Source of the DNA: Fontibacterium abundans | GTDB lineage: Bacteria; Pseudomonadota; Alphaproteobacteria; Pelagibacterales; Pelagibacteraceae | Assembly: GCA_965235095.1 (NCBI GenBank) | Contig: OZ249405.1 | Direction: 5' to 3' (one strand) | DNA length: 64,000 bases | Part shown: positions 8,608 to 17,584 of the stretch, in pieces | How the letters are laid out: each line of letters begins with the position of its first letter | How positions within the stretch are numbered: the stretch's first letter is position 1 | The notes under the pieces: generated by a model | What the model was told of the DNA's origin: nothing | The model's input: the letters and a program-made list of their open reading frames with translations, nothing else | The model's database searches: none | Program-made: the position numbers and the translations under genes

Positions 8608-8898
8608 TTGGATAAAAAAAACTGGGGTACCAAAAGACTTTGTGAGTGCGGTAAAAAATTTTACGATTTCAATAAAAATCCAATCGTTTGTCCTTGTGGA
8701 AAAACTCAAAATTACGAAGATAAATTTGCAAAACTTGCAGCAGTAAAACCAGTGAGTGCAAAAAAAGAGATTGATCCAGATGCAATAGCAGATGGAGAAG
8801 ATTTTGTAGCTAAAGAGGATCAGGCTGAAGAAATGGTAATTTCTTTAGATGATCAAAAAGAAATCGAAGAAACTTTAGAAAAAGATCAAGATAACTAA
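8608..8898 (+). CDS. FYDLN acid domain protein (TIGR02300-like), TTG start
   Basis: This 96-residue protein has a small zinc-ribbon-like N-terminus (L-G/T-K-R-L-C-E-C-G-K-K-F-Y-D-F-N, then V-C-P-C-G-K) and an acidic C-terminal tail. That is the layout of the alphaproteobacterial FYDLN-acid family found next to aroA. No molecular function is established. The start is a TTG preceded at a good distance by an AGAGG ribosome-binding site (about 8597-8602); there is no ATG early enough to include the conserved N-terminus. It ends three bases before the convergent rlmN stop. Confidence 0.85.
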   Translation: MDKKNWGTKRLCECGKKFYDFNKNPIVCPCGKTQNYEDKFAKLAAVKPVSAKKEIDPDAIADGEDFVAKEDQAEEMVISLDDQKEIEETLEKDQDN

Positions 8899-8901
8899 AA
8901 C

Positions 8902-9975
8902 TTAATTAAGTTTTTTTCTCTCACTTTCAGTTCTAAGCTGACCACAGGCGCCTAAAATATCTTGTCCTCTAGATCTTCTAATCGTTGAAACGTAGCCCGC
9001 ATCTTGAATAATTTTAGAAAAACTTTCCATATCTTCTCTCTCCGTTGGCAAATAATTAACGCCAGGCCATGGATTAAATTCGATTAAATTAACTTTGCAA
9101 GGGAACTGCGCCATTATTTTTGTAAGTTGATTTGCACATTCTTTACTATCGTTAATTCCTCTTAACATCACATACTCCAAAGTAATCTTTTCATTAACGG
9201 TTTCCGCATAGTATTTGCACTGCTCAATTAAATCTTTGATTTTAAATTTTTTATTAATAGGCATTATTAATTCTCTAATTTCATCTGTTGGGGCATGTAA
9301 TGATAAGGCCAAATAAGTTCCAATTTCTTTTGCAGCTAGTGGAATTTTATCTGCAATACCAGCCGTTGAGACTGTTATTTTCTTTGGTCCATAATTTAGA
9401 CCGTCTTTATCTTTTAAGATTTCAACTGCAGTTTTAACATTGTCATAATTATAAAAAGGCTCACCCATTCCCATAAGTACAATGTTGGTAATTATTTTTT
9501 GCTCTTTCCAATCATCTAATTGTTCTTTTGCAATCATGACTTGGTTAACAATTTCAGAAAAATCTAAATTTTTTACAAGTCTTTGGGTTCCGGTATGACA
9601 AAATCTACAGTTTAATGTGCAGCCAACTTGTGATGAAATACAAAGAGTGCCTCGAGTTTTCTCTGGAATGAAAACACACTCAACTTTATTCCCATCTAAT
9701 AACTCAATTAACCACTTTATAGTTCCATCTTCAGATGTTTGCGTATCTGCAATTTTAGGTTTTTCTAATGTTATTTTTGAAATTAATTCATCCCTAAGTT
9801 CCACAGGTAAAGTTGTTAAGTGATTTAACTCTTCTAATCCTTTTTTATAAACAGCCTGCCAAAGCTGTTTTGCACGCATGGAGGTTTTCTTCTCTTCAAT
9901 TCTTAGGTCCGTTAATAAAAATTGTTTTAAAGTTTGAAAGTTAAAATCGAAGAAGTTTTTTAAACTCATGAACAA
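8902..9975 (-). CDS. rlmN: Dual-specificity 23S rRNA/tRNA m2A methyltransferase RlmN
   Basis: RlmN is a radical-SAM enzyme that methylates C2 of A2503 in 23S rRNA and A37 in some tRNAs. The C-x3-C-x2-C cluster-binding motif is present as C-T-L-N-C-R-F-C, followed by H-T-G-T-Q-R. The motif G-M-G-E-P-F-Y-N-Y and the C-terminal R-R-S-R-G-Q-D-I-L-G-A-C-G-Q-L, with the catalytic cysteine, are also there. The length of 357 residues is normal. It stands alone between a convergent and a same-strand gene. Confidence 0.96.
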   Translation of the reverse strand: MFMSLKNFFDFNFQTLKQFLLTDLRIEEKKTSMRAKQLWQAVYKKGLEELNHLTTLPVELRDELISKITLEKPKIADTQTSEDGTIKWLIELLDGNKVECVFIPEKTRGTLCISSQVGCTLNCRFCHTGTQRLVKNLDFSEIVNQVMIAKEQLDDWKEQKIITNIVLMGMGEPFYNYDNVKTAVEILKDKDGLNYGPKKITVSTAGIADKIPLAAKEIGTYLALSLHAPTDEIRELIMPINKKFKIKDLIEQCKYYAETVNEKITLEYVMLRGINDSKECANQLTKIMAQFPCKVNLIEFNPWPGVNYLPTEREDMESFSKIIQDAGYVSTIRRSRGQDILGACGQLRTESERKKLN

Positions 9976-10012
9976 TACTTTTACTTGAAATTTATTAAAT
10001 TACTTTGAAATT

Positions 10013-11143
10013 TTAGCTTAAAATTTGATTAATTGTTTTAGTTTCACCAATTTTAAAAAGTACAGCGTCTTTTTCTTCATAACCAAAATTTTTAGCATTA
10101 GCTAAGAATTTTGCAGGTGGTTCGAATGGATCCTCTAAAGACATTAAGATAGTACCCCAATGTGTGCCTACTATTTTTTTAGCTCTTAAATTTCTGCCAA
10201 TCTCTAAGGCTTCAGCAGGATTTGCGTGGGAGTATTTCATAATTTCCACAGGCTCATAGGCGCCAATATTTATAAAGGCAATATCAATTGGACCGTACTC
10301 TTTTCCTAATTTTTTATAAACTTCACCCGTTGCAGTATCGCAGCAGAATAAAATTTTCTTTCTTTGATATTCAATTAAATAACTTCCCCATAAAGTTCTG
10401 TTACGGTCAAATAATTCTCTTTTTGACCAGTGGACTGCTGGAAGAAAAGTTATTTTTAAATCATCTACTTGTTTTTCTTGGTACCAATCCATCTCGCTAA
10501 CATCTCTAAATCTATGATCTTTATAAAATTTCGAAAGTTTTAAAGGACATAATACTTTCGCTTTTTTATGTGGAAAGTTTTTAGTCGCCTCCTCATCTAA
10601 GTGATCGTAGTGATTGTGAGTGAGTAACAATAAATCTGTCTTTGGAAGTTCAGACAATTTAATTGCAGGATTAATATATCGTCTTGGACCTAATGCTAAT
10701 GGACCTGCATTGGGCGAGAAGAAAGGATCTGTAATTATAGTTTTACCCCCTAATCGAATTAGAAAAGTCACATGACCAATCCAAGTGATAGTATCTTCAT
10801 TTTCTAAAGCTGCCAAATCTGGAAGAACTTTATCTTTTGGAATAACATGATCTTCAGGAACTTTAACTTTGATTGACATTCTTTCTTTAGTGAATTTAAA
10901 CCAAGGAAATTCATAATCTTCTCTTTCAATACTTCCTTCAGGATTTCTAAAAGTTCCATCAGGTAAATGGTGGTAGGGTCTGATGTAAGATTCTTCTGTT
11001 TTGAAGACTGTTTCCGGATCTTGTTTACCACTTCTATTAGTGACAGGAACTGAAGTGCAACTTGCAAGTAATAATAATAAAAATGATAAAGATTTGTCTT
11101 TTGCTACTCTAAAGAAATTTCGTTTGTTATTAAAAGCATTCAT
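10013..11143 (-). CDS. MBL-fold metallohydrolase lipoprotein (RomA/NAPE-PLD-like)
   Basis: This 376-residue protein begins with a short charged N-terminus, a hydrophobic stretch and a lipobox (L-L-A-S-C, Cys about 29), so it is probably a lipoprotein anchored outside the cytoplasm. The core is a metallo-beta-lactamase fold with H-N-H-Y-D-H-L-D (two-zinc site), a later H-W-S-K-R near the substrate loop and G-T-H-W-G-T near the end. The arrangement fits the RomA/NAPE-PLD branch, whose best-known members cleave phospholipid-type phosphodiesters. The substrate in this organism is unknown. It is divergent from the next gene. Confidence 0.82.
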   Translation of the reverse strand: MNAFNNKRNFFRVAKDKSLSFLLLLLASCTSVPVTNRSGKQDPETVFKTEESYIRPYHHLPDGTFRNPEGSIEREDYEFPWFKFTKERMSIKVKVPEDHVIPKDKVLPDLAALENEDTITWIGHVTFLIRLGGKTIITDPFFSPNAGPLALGPRRYINPAIKLSELPKTDLLLLTHNHYDHLDEEATKNFPHKKAKVLCPLKLSKFYKDHRFRDVSEMDWYQEKQVDDLKITFLPAVHWSKRELFDRNRTLWGSYLIEYQRKKILFCCDTATGEVYKKLGKEYGPIDIAFINIGAYEPVEIMKYSHANPAEALEIGRNLRAKKIVGTHWGTILMSLEDPFEPPAKFLANAKNFGYEEKDAVLFKIGETKTINQILS

Positions 11144-11207
11144 GAATTTAGTTGATAAACTAATTTTATGTTATTTTGTTGTCAATTATATTAAATAAAT
11201 ATTACCA

Positions 11208-12152
11208 ATGAAATCAATTGTTCCATTCATATCCATGCTTCCAAAAGCTGATATCGATCAGTGGTTAAAAATTTTAAAGAAAAAGCTTCCAAAGGAAAGA
11301 ATTGTTAAATTCTCAAATTTAAAAAAATCAGATTACAAAAAAATAGATGTAGCTATTGTTGCAAATCCAAATCCAACTGAAGTTAAAAAATTATTAAATT
11401 TAAAGTGGATCCAAAGCGTTTGGGTGGGTGTAGAAAAATTAGTTGAAATCTTTAAGGGTGAGAGAGTTAAAATTGTTCGTCTTGTTGATCCTGAGATGAA
11501 CAGAACTATGTCGGAGGCTGTATTATCTTGGGTTTTATATCTTCATCGCGATATGCATTTTTATAGACTTCAGCAGAATAAAAGATTGTGGAAAGAGAGC
11601 GATTATATAAAACCGTCAAAAAAAGTTGTCAGCTTTATAGGCTTAGGTGAACTTGGCTCGACATCTGCTGCAAAATTAATAGAGAATGGTTTTAATGTTT
11701 GTGGCTGGAGCAGGGGTAAGAAAAATATTAGAAAAGTTAAATCGTTTACAGGTGAATTAGGTTTAAAAAAAATGCTAAAAAAAACTGACATTTTAGTGTG
11801 CCTAATACCTTTGACTAGAAAGACTAAGTATTTACTAAATTCTAAAACACTTTCTTATTTAAAAAGAGGTGCGAGCATCATTAACTTTGCAAGAGGGGCA
11901 ATTATTAACGAAAAAGACTTAGTAAAATATTTAAACTCTGGAAAAATTAAACATGCAGTACTTGATGTGTTTGAACAAGAACCTTTGCCTAAGAAAAGTA
12001 TTTTATGGAAACATAAAAATGTAACAGTGCTTCCGCATATCTCAGCTCACACTGACATGGACACTGCATCTAATATAGTTTGTAAAAATATTAAATTTTA
12101 CCGACTGACTAGTAAAATTCCAAAATCAGTAGATTTAAAAAGAGGATATTAA
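11208..12152 (+). CDS. D-2-hydroxyacid dehydrogenase (GhrA-like glyoxylate/hydroxypyruvate reductase)
   Basis: This 314-residue NAD(P)-dependent reductase belongs to the D-isomer 2-hydroxyacid dehydrogenase family. The Rossmann motif reads S-F-I-G-L-G-E-L-G-S-T. The catalytic Arg (N-F-A-R-G-A), Glu (D-V-F-E-Q-E-P) and His (L-P-H-I-S-A-H-T) are present. The short catalytic N-terminus and W-x-G-V-E-K pattern look most like GhrA, which reduces glyoxylate and hydroxypyruvate in the cytoplasm. The substrate is inferred from family only. It converges on the LOG gene with a 4-nt overlap. Confidence 0.85.
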   Translation: MKSIVPFISMLPKADIDQWLKILKKKLPKERIVKFSNLKKSDYKKIDVAIVANPNPTEVKKLLNLKWIQSVWVGVEKLVEIFKGERVKIVRLVDPEMNRTMSEAVLSWVLYLHRDMHFYRLQQNKRLWKESDYIKPSKKVVSFIGLGELGSTSAAKLIENGFNVCGWSRGKKNIRKVKSFTGELGLKKMLKKTDILVCLIPLTRKTKYLLNSKTLSYLKRGASIINFARGAIINEKDLVKYLNSGKIKHAVLDVFEQEPLPKKSILWKHKNVTVLPHISAHTDMDTASNIVCKNIKFYRLTSKIPKSVDLKRGY

Positions 12153-12913
12153 ATGAGTGGTTGTGTATTATCCAAGCACTTTTCTTTTAAAATGCACGAT
12201 ACAAAATCAAAGGCCTGATCAACATAATCAGTGATTAAAAATAAATTAAGATCGTCTTTACCGATGACTTTTTTTTCAACTAAATAGTTAAAATTAAGAG
12301 TGGTATTCCAAAACTTTTTTCCTATTAATACGATGGGCAAGGGTTGTTGAGCTTTACCAGTTTGTTTTAAAGTTAAAATTTCTGTTAACTCATCCAGTGT
12401 TCCAAAGCCACCAGGAAACATAATCGTTGCTTTGGTAGGCTGGGTTAGAAAAAATTTTCTCATAAAAAAATAATAAAACTGCATGCTTAAACCTGGAGTT
12501 ATGTAATTATTATTTTTTTGTTCTTCAGGAAGTCTAATTCCAAGTCCTATACTTTTTCCACCAGCTTCGAGCGCCCCTCTATTTGCAGCCTCCATAATTC
12601 CAGGCCCCCCTCCTGTAGCAACTACAAATCGATTACTTTGCTTTGAATATTCTTTTGCCCAAGTAGTAAATTTAAATGCGAGAGTGCGAGCTTGTTCATA
12701 GTATTCTGAATTTTCAGAATCTCTTTCTGAATTATTATTTTGATGTTCTTTTGATTTAAATCTAGCGCTACCAAAAAAAGTGATTGTATCGATGATTTTA
12801 TGTATTTCAAATAAGGATTTTACTTTCTCATATTCAGATAAAATTCTAATAGATCTTCCTTCGGGACTTTCTAGAAATTGTTCATCTTTAAATGCTTCTT
12901 TTGGGTTATCCAT
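12149..12913 (-). CDS. LOG-family protein (nucleotide 5'-monophosphate ribohydrolase type)
   Basis: Two family signatures are visible: A-T-G-G-G-P-G-I-M-E-A-A-N-R-G-A in the middle and the catalytic P-G-G-F-G-T-L-D-E-L loop (P-G-G-x-G-T-x-x-E). This is the LOG/TIGR00730 group, whose members release a base from nucleotide 5'-monophosphates. In bacteria they are often annotated as cytokinin-activating or AMP/purine nucleosidases. The 254-residue length includes an N-terminal extension of about 60 residues before the Rossmann-like core. It overlaps the start of the neighbouring SAF oxidoreductase stop by 8 nt, so the two are co-transcribed. Confidence 0.85.
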   Translation of the reverse strand: MDNPKEAFKDEQFLESPEGRSIRILSEYEKVKSLFEIHKIIDTITFFGSARFKSKEHQNNNSERDSENSEYYEQARTLAFKFTTWAKEYSKQSNRFVVATGGGPGIMEAANRGALEAGGKSIGLGIRLPEEQKNNNYITPGLSMQFYYFFMRKFFLTQPTKATIMFPGGFGTLDELTEILTLKQTGKAQQPLPIVLIGKKFWNTTLNFNYLVEKKVIGKDDLNLFLITDYVDQAFDFVSCILKEKCLDNTQPLI

Positions 12914-14204
12914 TGATAATTAGATTTTTTTGATACTCTCTAGCTTTTAATACTTCCTTATTCCATTTGATCTCAACATCGTTCATATAGATAAGATCAT
13001 CCTTATTTATATTCTTTTTAGCAACCGCACCACTTGAAAGACCCAAGGGTAGAAGGTTTTCTTTAATACTTCTTTCTGCAGTAAATAATCGACCCCGGGC
13101 AGCAAATCCGCCTTCACCATCTAATACTTCACCAATTTTAATGTCTTTTTTTGCAACGCAAACAACATCTGCATTGAAATAATTAGTTTGTCCTGTTGCA
13201 CGCTTGTCTATTGCAATCACATACATAGATTGCGCAAGCTCAAGACCAATGTAATGATAAGGTCTCCAGATAGCAGAATAATTACCAGATTTATCTGTAA
13301 TCATTCCATATTCTTTAAAACAATTTTTTGAATATTCATTTTGAGCCTTAATGACGATGTAAACACCCCATCTTAAATCATTTGGAATATTATTTTTATT
13401 TTCACCAATTGAAGAAATAACTTCAACCTGTCCTTCAAAATCTAAAACTCCATCAGCAGATTTTGGAATAAGCTTATTTGCAATATCATAAACGCCAACA
13501 GCCGGATAAGTTAAACCATTCTTTGGGCATTTAAGTCCCGATGCATTTGCAACAGCCGCCATTTCTATTGAAGATTTATCTCCTGTCGTAAAGGAATTAA
13601 ACATTTTAGGATTCATTCCAGCTTTCTTTGCCTGCTCATCCGTCATCCCGTAATTTTTCCAAACAGTATCAGGTGTAGAGTATTCAAAACTTGGGTGATA
13701 TTTTGTACCTTTTCCTGCACCAACAACTAAAAAACCATTAAGTTTTGCCCATTCAATTTGTTCCATAATGAGTGCTGGCTGATCACCATATGCCATGCTG
13801 TAAATTACATTATTTTTTTTAGCAAGATCTGATAAATATTTTCCGCAAAGAACGTCCGCTTCAACGTTCACCATAATAATATTTTTTTTATTATTTATAA
13901 CTTTAACCGCGTGTTCAGTTCCAATAATAGGATCGCCTGTTGCTTCAATAAAAATATCTATATCTTTTTTTAATGCCTCATCTAAAGAATTAGTAAATTG
14001 AATTTGATCAATTGTTTTTTGACTAAGGCCACTATTTTTGCAATTAGATTTTGCTTTCTCAATATTAACATCAACAATTGCTGTAATTTTAATTTTTTGT
14101 AATTGATTGTATTGAGATAAGAACATGGAAATAAATTTTCCACATCCAATAAAACAAATAGAAATATCTTTATTTAGACTTTGAAGTTTAGAATATAAAT
14201 ACAT
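12906..14204 (-). CDS. NAD(P)-dependent oxidoreductase with C-terminal SAF domain (homoserine-dehydrogenase-like, COG4091 type)
   Basis: The 432-residue protein has an N-terminal Rossmann domain (C-F-I-G-C-G-K-F, residues about 16-23, then A-I-V-D-V-N). A catalytic domain like that of homoserine dehydrogenases follows, and the C-terminus is a SAF domain (A-K-K-D-I-K-I-G-E-V-L and A-V-A-K-K-N-I-N-K-D-D). The combination matches the predicted homoserine-dehydrogenase/SAF family. These proteins are unlikely to be the real homoserine dehydrogenase and may work on sugar acids or similar compounds. Transcription continues into the LOG gene. Confidence 0.8.
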   Translation of the reverse strand: MYLYSKLQSLNKDISICFIGCGKFISMFLSQYNQLQKIKITAIVDVNIEKAKSNCKNSGLSQKTIDQIQFTNSLDEALKKDIDIFIEATGDPIIGTEHAVKVINNKKNIIMVNVEADVLCGKYLSDLAKKNNVIYSMAYGDQPALIMEQIEWAKLNGFLVVGAGKGTKYHPSFEYSTPDTVWKNYGMTDEQAKKAGMNPKMFNSFTTGDKSSIEMAAVANASGLKCPKNGLTYPAVGVYDIANKLIPKSADGVLDFEGQVEVISSIGENKNNIPNDLRWGVYIVIKAQNEYSKNCFKEYGMITDKSGNYSAIWRPYHYIGLELAQSMYVIAIDKRATGQTNYFNADVVCVAKKDIKIGEVLDGEGGFAARGRLFTAERSIKENLLPLGLSSGAVAKKNINKDDLIYMNDVEIKWNKEVLKAREYQKNLIING

Positions 14205-14212
14205 TATAGTAT

Positions 14213-14518
14213 TTATATTTGTTGCTTAGCCGCCTCTAAAAATTCAGACATTTTTTTTCTAATATCTGCATCTTGAATGTTACTTCCTTCTAAATCTTTT
14301 TTAATCTTTCTAAACACATCCTCATCACCCGCTTCTTGAAAATCGGCTTTTATGACTTCAACTATGTAATTTTTTTTTTTTTCTTCATCATATTTTAAAA
14401 TATCAGCAACCCAACTTCCTAAAAGTTTATTTCTTTTTGCACTTATTTTAAATTCTGCCTCTTGGTCGTTAGCGAATTTTTTTTCAAATCCTTTTTCTCT
14501 ATCTTTAAATGTATTCAT
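14213..14518 (-). CDS. DUF1476 protein (F1-ATPase inhibitory zeta-subunit family)
   Basis: The 101-residue sequence follows the DUF1476 pattern along its whole length: F-x-D-R-E-K-x-F-E-x-K-F-A, then R-N-K-L-L-G-S-W, then K-A-D-F-Q-E-A-G-D-E-D-V, then R-K-K-M. The family includes the zeta subunit of the Paracoccus F1F0-ATPase, which binds F1 and blocks ATP hydrolysis. It is helical, soluble and has no membrane segment. The gene sits 8 bp before the SAF oxidoreductase, and no atp genes are in the window. The zeta role is family knowledge, not shown here. Confidence 0.85.
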   Translation of the reverse strand: MNTFKDREKGFEKKFANDQEAEFKISAKRNKLLGSWVADILKYDEEKKKNYIVEVIKADFQEAGDEDVFRKIKKDLEGSNIQDADIRKKMSEFLEAAKQQI

Positions 14519-14602
14519 ATTAATTATTATAAACTTAAAAAAAGATTCAATAAAGTGGCTATTAATTTAGATAATTTATAAAAAATAAGCTATAATGAGT
14601 GG

Positions 14603-14674
14603 ATGGCCATTATTATCATAGGATTACTTATTGTAATCATACTTTTATTAATTTTACTTTTTAGAAGGAAGTAA
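14603..14674 (+). CDS. Possible 23-residue single-span membrane peptide
   Basis: An ATG opens a short frame coding for M-A, about 18 hydrophobic residues (Ile, Leu, Val and one Gly), then F-R-R-K and a TAA stop. This is the exact design of tiny membrane proteins: one transmembrane helix ended by a positive cytoplasmic anchor. It lies alone in the 228-bp gap between the zeta-like gene and metY. A TATAAT-like box (14591-14596) lies just upstream, and a GAGTGG stretch is only a poor ribosome-binding site. In AT-rich DNA such frames can occur by chance, so this is a candidate only. Confidence 0.35.
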   Translation: MAIIIIGLLIVIILLLILLFRRK

Positions 14675-14694
14675 TTTTAATTATTATTGATTTA

Positions 14695-14746
14695 AGAGCA
14701 TTAAATAACTTATATTTCCTATAAAAATTATTTAACTAAAAAATAA
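14695..14746 (+). promoter_or_regulatory. Structured leader of metY, possible SAM-responsive element
   Basis: Just upstream of metY, TTAAATAA (about 14700-14707) and TTATTTAA (about 14728-14735) are exact reverse complements and can form a stem around a 20-nt loop. GATTTAA before it and AACTAAAAA after it resemble conserved parts of SAM-II-type aptamers, which SAR11 relatives use (SAM-II/SAM-V) on sulfur genes. There is no clear Shine-Dalgarno before the ATG. I could not build the full pseudoknot by eye. Confidence 0.3.
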
Positions 14747-16048
14747 ATGACTACATCAAGCAAACATCCAGAGACCATAGGTTTACACGGCGGAGATTAT
14801 AGAAGCGATCCAGCAACAACATCAGTTGCAGTACCGATTTATCAAACAACAAGTTATCAATTTAATAACACTGATCATGCGGCAAATTTATTTGCCTTAA
14901 AAGAATTTGGAAACATTTACACAAGGATTATGAATCCAACGGTAGATGTTCTTGAGAAAAGAGTAGCAGCTTTAGAGGGTGGAGTTGCAGCTCTAGCTGT
15001 AGGATCAGGGCAAGCAGCGTCTGCATTTTGTGTGCAAAATTTATGTAAAGCTGGAGACAATATTGTTGCATCCACTGATTTATATGGTGGAACAGTAAAT
15101 TTATTTAAAAATACTTTAAAAGATCAAGGCATTGAAGTTCGTTTTGCAGATCCAATTGATCCTAAAAATTTTGAAAAATTAACAGATGATAAGACAAGAG
15201 GATATTATGGAGAGACATGTCCAAATCCTTATCTTAGAATTTTTCCAATTAAAGAAGTTGCAGAAATTGGTAAAAAATTTGGAATACCATTAATTATGGA
15301 TAACACTGCTTCACCAATTATTTGCAAACCTCTAGAGCATGGTGCTGCAATCGTTATGCATTCTCTTACTAAATTTATTGGTGGGCATGGAAATTCTATT
15401 GGTGGTGTAATTATTGATGGTGGAAATTTTAATTGGACTGCAAATAAAAAAAGACAACCATTCTATAATGAGCCAGATCCTTCTTACGGTGGTGCTGTTT
15501 GGGGTGAAGTTGTTCCAAAATTAACAGGTGCTAACATTCCATTTATAATAAGAGCACGAGTTGTTTTGCTTAGAGATTTAGGAGCGCCATTATCACCATT
15601 TAATGCATGGCAAATAATTCAAGGATTAGAAACGTTAGCTTTACGAATGAAACAACATTGTTCTAATGCTGAAAAAGTTGTCTCATATTTGACTAAACAC
15701 AGCAAAGTTCAAAAAGTTATTTATCCAAGTCTTTACGATGGTGAAGTTGGAAAGCGTGCTAAACAATATTTAAAAGGTGGCTTTGGAGCTTTGTGTGGTA
15801 TCGAATTAAAAGGTGGCGTAGATGCCGGCAAGAAATTTATTAATGCTTTAAAACTTTTATATCACGTTGCAAATATTGGTGATGCAAGAAGTCTTGCAAT
15901 CCATCCAGCTTCAACAACGCATTCTCAGCTTTCTCCTGAGGAACAATTAAAAGCAGGAGTTACACCAGGGTATGTAAGATTATCAATTGGAATTGAACAT
16001 CCAGATGATATTTTAGCTGATATTGAACAGGCACTTGCAATTATTTAG
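14747..16048 (+). CDS. metY: O-acetylhomoserine sulfhydrylase (MetY type)
   Basis: This PLP enzyme of the Cys/Met-metabolism family makes homocysteine from O-acetylhomoserine and sulfide, bypassing cystathionine. The 433-residue length (longer than MetB/MetC, about 385) and the N-terminal H-G-G-D-Y fit MetY. The PLP lysine is in H-S-L-T-K-F-I-G-G-H-G. The motif P-N-P-Y-L-R-I and the late H-P-A-S-T-T-H-S-Q-L are typical. The gene faces the OsmC-metX-cysteine synthase run and overlaps the OsmC stop by 4 nt. MetX, which makes its substrate, is encoded just downstream on the other strand. Confidence 0.93.
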   Translation: MTTSSKHPETIGLHGGDYRSDPATTSVAVPIYQTTSYQFNNTDHAANLFALKEFGNIYTRIMNPTVDVLEKRVAALEGGVAALAVGSGQAASAFCVQNLCKAGDNIVASTDLYGGTVNLFKNTLKDQGIEVRFADPIDPKNFEKLTDDKTRGYYGETCPNPYLRIFPIKEVAEIGKKFGIPLIMDNTASPIICKPLEHGAAIVMHSLTKFIGGHGNSIGGVIIDGGNFNWTANKKRQPFYNEPDPSYGGAVWGEVVPKLTGANIPFIIRARVVLLRDLGAPLSPFNAWQIIQGLETLALRMKQHCSNAEKVVSYLTKHSKVQKVIYPSLYDGEVGKRAKQYLKGGFGALCGIELKGGVDAGKKFINALKLLYHVANIGDARSLAIHPASTTHSQLSPEEQLKAGVTPGYVRLSIGIEHPDDILADIEQALAII

Positions 16049-16446
16049 ATTAATTTAGAATTAATCTTTACAGAATTCGTCAGAGCTTTGTGAATAGGGC
16101 ACTTATTTGAAATTTCAAATAATCGGTTTCTTTGTTCATCATTTAAATTACCAATAAGCTCAATCTTTCTATCAATATCCCCATTTTCATTTCTGTTTAG
16201 AGTAATAATAATTTTATCGAGAGGTAATTTTTTTAAACGAGCATACATTCTAAGAGTTATAGAAGTGCAAGAACCAAGTGAGGAAAGTAAAAAGTCATTT
16301 GGACTTAAGCCTTTATCTGTTCCTTCAGGAAAAGATAATGGTTCATCAGCAAAAAGCTTATGTCCTCTAACAGTTACGCTTTGTACAAAAGGGCCAGGGC
16401 CAACCTCAGAAACTGTAACGGTATTATCTTTATTAATTTCTGACAT
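16045..16446 (-). CDS. OsmC-family protein
   Basis: This 133-residue protein carries the OsmC/Ohr fold pattern: G-P-x-P-x-D-F-L-L-S-S-L-G-S-C-T (first reactive Cys) and C-P-I-H-K-A-L (second Cys). These are the two cysteines that reduce organic or fatty-acid hydroperoxides in the family. Its place behind metX in a sulfur operon suggests it protects against reactive sulfur or oxidized thiols, but that is inference. In Candidatus Pelagibacter an osmC gene is reported to respond to sulfur limitation along with metY. It starts 4 bp after metX ends. Confidence 0.85.
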   Translation of the reverse strand: MSEINKDNTVTVSEVGPGPFVQSVTVRGHKLFADEPLSFPEGTDKGLSPNDFLLSSLGSCTSITLRMYARLKKLPLDKIIITLNRNENGDIDRKIELIGNLNDEQRNRLFEISNKCPIHKALTNSVKINSKLI

Positions 16447-16450
16447 ATAA

Positions 16451-17584
16451 TTAATGAGTTGATTTCAAAGATTCATAAGCTGAATCTAAAAATCCTTTAA
16501 GACTTCTTAAAAACTCAGGCTCATTAAGAAGGAAAGAATCGTGACCATTATTAGTAATAATTTCAACAAAACTCACATCAGCGCCAATTGAATTGAGCGC
16601 AATAAGAATTTTTTTTGACTCACTTGTTGGGTAAAGCCAATCTGTTGAGAAAGAAATTAAACAATGTTTAATTTTTCCATCTTTAAATGCATTAGCAAGC
16701 ACACCATTATTCTCACGATATAAATCAAAATAATCCATAGCGCGCGTTAAATACAAATAGCTATTCGCATCAAAGCGATCAACAAAAGCACTTCCTTGAT
16801 ACTTTAAATAACTTTCAACTTGAAAGTCCGCATCAAAAGTAAATTTAAAATCACCAGTCTGCTGAAGTTTTCTTCCAAATTTTTCCTGTAATCCTTTTTC
16901 AGATAAATAACTAATGTGACCTGCCATACGGGCAATGGATAATCCTTTTCTGGGATTTTTATTTAATTTTAAGTAATCACCATTACTCCACTCAGGATCA
17001 GCCATAATGGCCTGACGAGATAATTCATTAAATGCAATATTTTGTGCAGAGTGACTTGCTGTACACGCAATTGGAATCGCAGAATAAGTTCTATCAGGAT
17101 AGGACGAACAAAACTGAAGAACTTGCATTCCACCCATTGAGCCACCTAATACACATAAAGTTTTTTCAATTTGAAAATGATCAAGCAATAAAACCTGCGC
17201 ATTAACCATATCTTTTATAGTAACTAATGGAAAAGAGTTGCAATAAAATTCTTTAGTTTTAGGATTAACAGATGTTGGACCCGTTGTTCCCATGCAACCA
17301 CCTAAAACATTTGCGCAAATTATAAAATATTTATTCGTATCGACCGCCTTGTTAGGTCCAATTGCTGTCACCCACCAGCCATCTTTTCCTGTAATAGGAT
17401 TAGTTCCTGTTGCAAATTGATCGCCACTTAAAGCATGAAATACTAAAATAGCATTATCCTTATTTTGGTTTAACGTTCCAAAAGTTTCATAGGCAATTGT
17501 AAAGCTATCTAGAACCTGACCTGACTCTAATTGTAGAGGTTTTTTTATATCTATGGTTTTAATTTTACTTTTATCAATAATCAT
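16451..17584 (-). CDS. metX: Homoserine O-acetyltransferase
   Basis: MetX activates homoserine with acetyl-CoA, giving the substrate of MetY. It is a 377-residue alpha/beta hydrolase with the nucleophile elbow G-G-S-M-G-G-M-Q (Ser about 146), N-x-L-G-G-C-M-G-T-T-G-P before it, and the late catalytic Asp (S-T-D-W-L-Y-P) and His (N-N-G-H-D-S-F). A serine O-acetyltransferase role is possible in this family. The adjacent metY supports the homoserine assignment. It overlaps the upstream cysteine synthase by 4 nt. Confidence 0.93.
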   Translation of the reverse strand: MIIDKSKIKTIDIKKPLQLESGQVLDSFTIAYETFGTLNQNKDNAILVFHALSGDQFATGTNPITGKDGWWVTAIGPNKAVDTNKYFIICANVLGGCMGTTGPTSVNPKTKEFYCNSFPLVTIKDMVNAQVLLLDHFQIEKTLCVLGGSMGGMQVLQFCSSYPDRTYSAIPIACTASHSAQNIAFNELSRQAIMADPEWSNGDYLKLNKNPRKGLSIARMAGHISYLSEKGLQEKFGRKLQQTGDFKFTFDADFQVESYLKYQGSAFVDRFDANSYLYLTRAMDYFDLYRENNGVLANAFKDGKIKHCLISFSTDWLYPTSESKKILIALNSIGADVSFVEIITNNGHDSFLLNEPEFLRSLKGFLDSAYESLKSTH

